This document shows, piece by piece, positions 61,780 through 64,000 of a stretch of 64,000 nucleotides of DNA. Positions within the stretch are counted from its first letter, which is position 1, and the number at the start of each line of letters is the position of its first letter. The DNA is from Trachythela sp. YZ-2020 (taxonomy: Eukaryota > Cnidaria > Anthozoa > Malacalcyonacea > Clavulariidae), in assembly GCA_016169945.1 (NCBI GenBank), contig JADLSH010000149.1, forward strand, positions 62,001 to 126,000. Direction: 5' to 3'. A model generated the notes under the pieces. The model was not told where the DNA came from, made no database searches, and worked only from the letters and a program-made list of their open reading frames with translations. A program made the position numbers and the translations under genes.

Positions 61780-61925
61780 TATTACTGGGTTTGGTGGATA
61801 ATCCAAGTGAGTAGATATATACACAATTTAAGACCTAACCAGGAACGGTTGCGAAAAGGCAACACTAGGTCCTCTGGCAGGAATTGAACCCACGGCCCTG
61901 CGATTCCGGTGCAGCGCTCTAACCT
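61780..61925 (-). repeat. SINE family C, long copy
   Basis: Complement of 1-140, extending the head (GCGATTCCGGTGCAGCGCTC). It lies 65 bases upstream of the PDZ exon acceptor. Confidence 0.8.
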
Positions 61926-62114
61926 GGTCATTTACAAAACATCTGAAATGTGGGGTTCCAGTGTAGGTGGTACTCAATAATAAACAGTCTTTGTTTTCTT
62001 AGTATTAAGAGACAACTTTTTTCTATGACTATGTCATGTATCGTTGCCGTTGAAGTTTTCGAAACCTAAATTATTTTGGCGTACCTCGCAAAATTTATCG
62101 CACAGTTCACACAT

Positions 62115-62438
62115 GGGCTTCGGTGGCGCAGTCGTCAGAGCAAGCGCCTTTCACCTCTGAGTTGTTGGTTCGATTCTCGCTGGGGACTCTACTCATGTGA
62201 AAAGAGTAAGTCAGCGCTCTACCGAAAGTCGTGGGTTTTCTCCGGGCACTCCGGTTTCCTCCCACAGGGAAAGCTGACTGGGTGGGTTAGGATATATAGA
62301 TTAGGAAAGTAATATCACAATTGTTGTAAAAATATATAGTGTAGGCTAAGTACGTAATATATGTAAGCGAAATACTTGATGTAATCGGTCACTGAAAAGC
62401 CCCGACGGGGAGTGAGCTGAATAATATATGTATGTATA
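62115..62438 (+). repeat. SINE family A, full-length reference copy
   Basis: tRNA-like head with A box (TGGCGCAGTCGTCAGAGC) and B box (GGTTCGATTCTCGC), a body with GTGGGTTTTCTCCGGGCACT and CCGGTTTCCTCCCACAGGG, and a tail TGAGCTGAATAATATATG. The best-preserved of four copies in the window. Confidence 0.9.
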
Positions 62439-62462
62439 GTTAGCTACCTTTTGAAATGCATC

Positions 62463-62505
62463 TATAGTGAACGTTTCGAGCGAAATTCCTTCGTCTGGAA
62501 GTTAG
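62463..62505 (-). repeat. Penelope-tail motif, decayed
   Basis: On minus: CAGACGAAGGAATTTCGCTC then GAAACGTTCACT, with one core base changed relative to CTGACGA. Confidence 0.5.
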
Positions 62506-62520
62506 TGGCGAGACGTTATT

Positions 62521-62849
62521 ACTACACACGTAAAAATCTCACATCTCGTCAACTTGATGTGTTCGCAACAGACTTGTAGTAAGCTTGTCAACAAGTTGTT
62601 ACAAGGTTGTCATATCAAGTTGCTACAAGGTTGTCACTCACAACTTGTTAACAAGTCATTAGAACAACTTGTAACAAGTCCGTTGAGTCAACAATCTTGT
62701 AGCAAGTTGTCTAGCTACAAGCCGTTGATAACCTGTCAACAAGCTGGAAACAAAGAGTGCTAACACATCCTGTTAACAAATTGTGGAAACAGCATCGGTA
62801 CAAGGCTGCTGCAGGTTTGTTAGAACTTGTGCGTTTTTACGTGTGTAGT
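62521..62849. mobile_element. MITE with ACTACACACGTAAAAA termini and AACAAGTTGT repeats
   Basis: Perfect 16-bp inverted ends. The interior is built of ACAAGTTGTTACAAG-type words in both orientations. Confidence 0.8.
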
Positions 62850-64000
62850 TGAAGGAGTAAGGACCTTTGCCTTTGCTGAAAGGTTGAAGTTTTCTTTATC
62901 TTATTCAGCTAGTTAATACTATCAAACGAGGACAGTTAATTACTATTACAGAATAGGCTATCATAGTTGTGTCTAAAAAAATCTAAATTCGTCGTCTTCG
63001 ATATTTCCAGCGAAGGCCCTTCGTTAAGGGGTGAGTCGGCAATACTGAGTTGGCCTTCGCTCAAATCTTCGAAGTGTTTTCATATTTTTATGGTAGTTCA
63101 GACACAAACCACGGAAGCTTATTGTCAAGCACTACGTGCACTGGACGCCCACGTTTGAGATATCCTATTCAAGTGGTTCAGACACAAACCACGGCGGCTT
63201 ATTGTAGAATACGACCCCACGTTTAATATACTATCACGGAGAATATATGCCGAACTATTATCTATATACAGAATCCATTGTAAAACTCAGTAAAAGGCAA
63301 AAGAAAGTACATAAAGTTGACCCATGCAACTGAGCCGGATTTGAACTTGCACGCGTATGCATTTTCTGCGAAGCAGGCCGACGGTCTAGAATTGAAACAC
63401 TGTGTCATTGAAAATTTAGTATATTAACCTAATATAGAACTGTAATGCATGTTTAAACTTCTTTTTGTACTAAATTGTACAAACTTTTTTGCCAGGCCCG
63501 AGGACACAACTTTTTACGTTTAAACAGACAGTATTTGGACAGTATTTGACGTTTTTGATAGCACATATCTGTTGTGGTGTTGATGTTGAATAGAGAAATT
63601 ATCAAATCTAACTGAACGTTAATTTGTGTTAAATTATTAGTCAAATACAATGTGAAGTGTCAAATATATTTTGTTTTGAATTCAAGCCAAGATCGAGATT
63701 CCGGTAAAATTTTGTAATTTGAGTAGCCGTTATAGAAGTTCGGGGCAAATTTATGCCCGAATGTTTACTCAACCAATTTAATTTCTCAGCTAATATAGAG
63801 ATAAAGTTCTAAAATTTGGTACCTATGGTTAGAGTAGCTTCTAGACAGAGATACAAAGAGCATCGCTCAAACATAAGAGACTAAACAATGATGTCGAAAG
63901 AAGAAATTATTTTCATTCTTCATTAGTAAATTGAAGCCAAAATTCAATTCTTTCACAAATTCAATCATGTATAGTTTTCATTTTATTATTACAAGGTATA
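62850..64000. other. gene-free stretch at right edge
   Basis: Probably intron of the PDZ-LIM gene, whose first PDZ exon should lie further right. TTCAGACACAAACCACGG occurs twice (63098 and 63178). A tRNA-like T-arm (complement of GAGCCGGATTTGAACTTGC) at about 63330 has no full cloverleaf. Nothing else recognised. Confidence 0.35.

Noticed and set aside
63325..63395. tRNA gene
   Set aside because: A T-arm-like sequence is present on the minus strand but the T stem does not pair well and no D-arm or acceptor stem can be matched.

Overview
The window is nuclear DNA of an animal. It has AT-rich intron-bearing genes, GT-AG splice sites, tRNA-headed SINEs, Penelope-like retroelements, a Ty3/gypsy relic, a Polinton-type element and many short inverted-repeat transposons. 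The repeat content and protein families fit a marine invertebrate, most likely a cnidarian; that placement is inference from pattern memory, not a search.

Three host genes can be assembled exon by exon, all on the minus strand, each with splice sites in matching phase. (1) Positions 12171-21108: a synaptotagmin-like membrane protein with one transmembrane segment and two C2 domains, 5 exons, about 452 aa. Its C2 loops have lost acidic residues needed for calcium. (2) Positions 23768-42559: a complete tRNA (guanine-9-N1)-methyltransferase of the TRMT10A/Trm10 family, 9 exons, about 310 aa. Most of its exons are too short to show as long open frames. (3) Positions 47551-61716: an ALP/Enigma-type PDZ-LIM protein, 7 exons recovered. 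The first half of its PDZ domain lies beyond the right edge and its last LIM exon was not found. A possible first exon of a fourth gene is at 331-441.

The left 12 kb outside these genes is a stack of nested transposons. The outermost is a hAT-like element (3420-11590; 8-bp duplication GTAAACAA). Inside it lies a Polinton/Maverick-like element (3593-11115; AG...CT termini, 6-bp duplication CAAGTC). That element carries three overlapping minus-strand ORFs and a plus-strand packaging-ATPase-like ORF whose P-loop region is replaced by a minisatellite. Inside its right arm are a 152-bp palindromic TA element, a 1.66-kb Tc1/mariner-like element with an open transposase, and a 431-bp deletion derivative of that element.

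The introns of the three genes hold more insertions. The TRMT10A introns contain a gypsy relic lacking reverse transcriptase (36033-38774), a Penelope-like element (26246-27905) and a LINE (25020-26245). Upstream of TRMT10A, a second Penelope fragment ends in a sequence that folds as a hammerhead ribozyme (44438-44489). Two further near-identical Penelope 3' ends with hammerhead-like motifs sit in the PDZ-LIM introns. One hAT element in that gene inserted so that its 8-bp target duplication is the 5' splice site itself (54323-54330). The right end of the window is repeats and introns.
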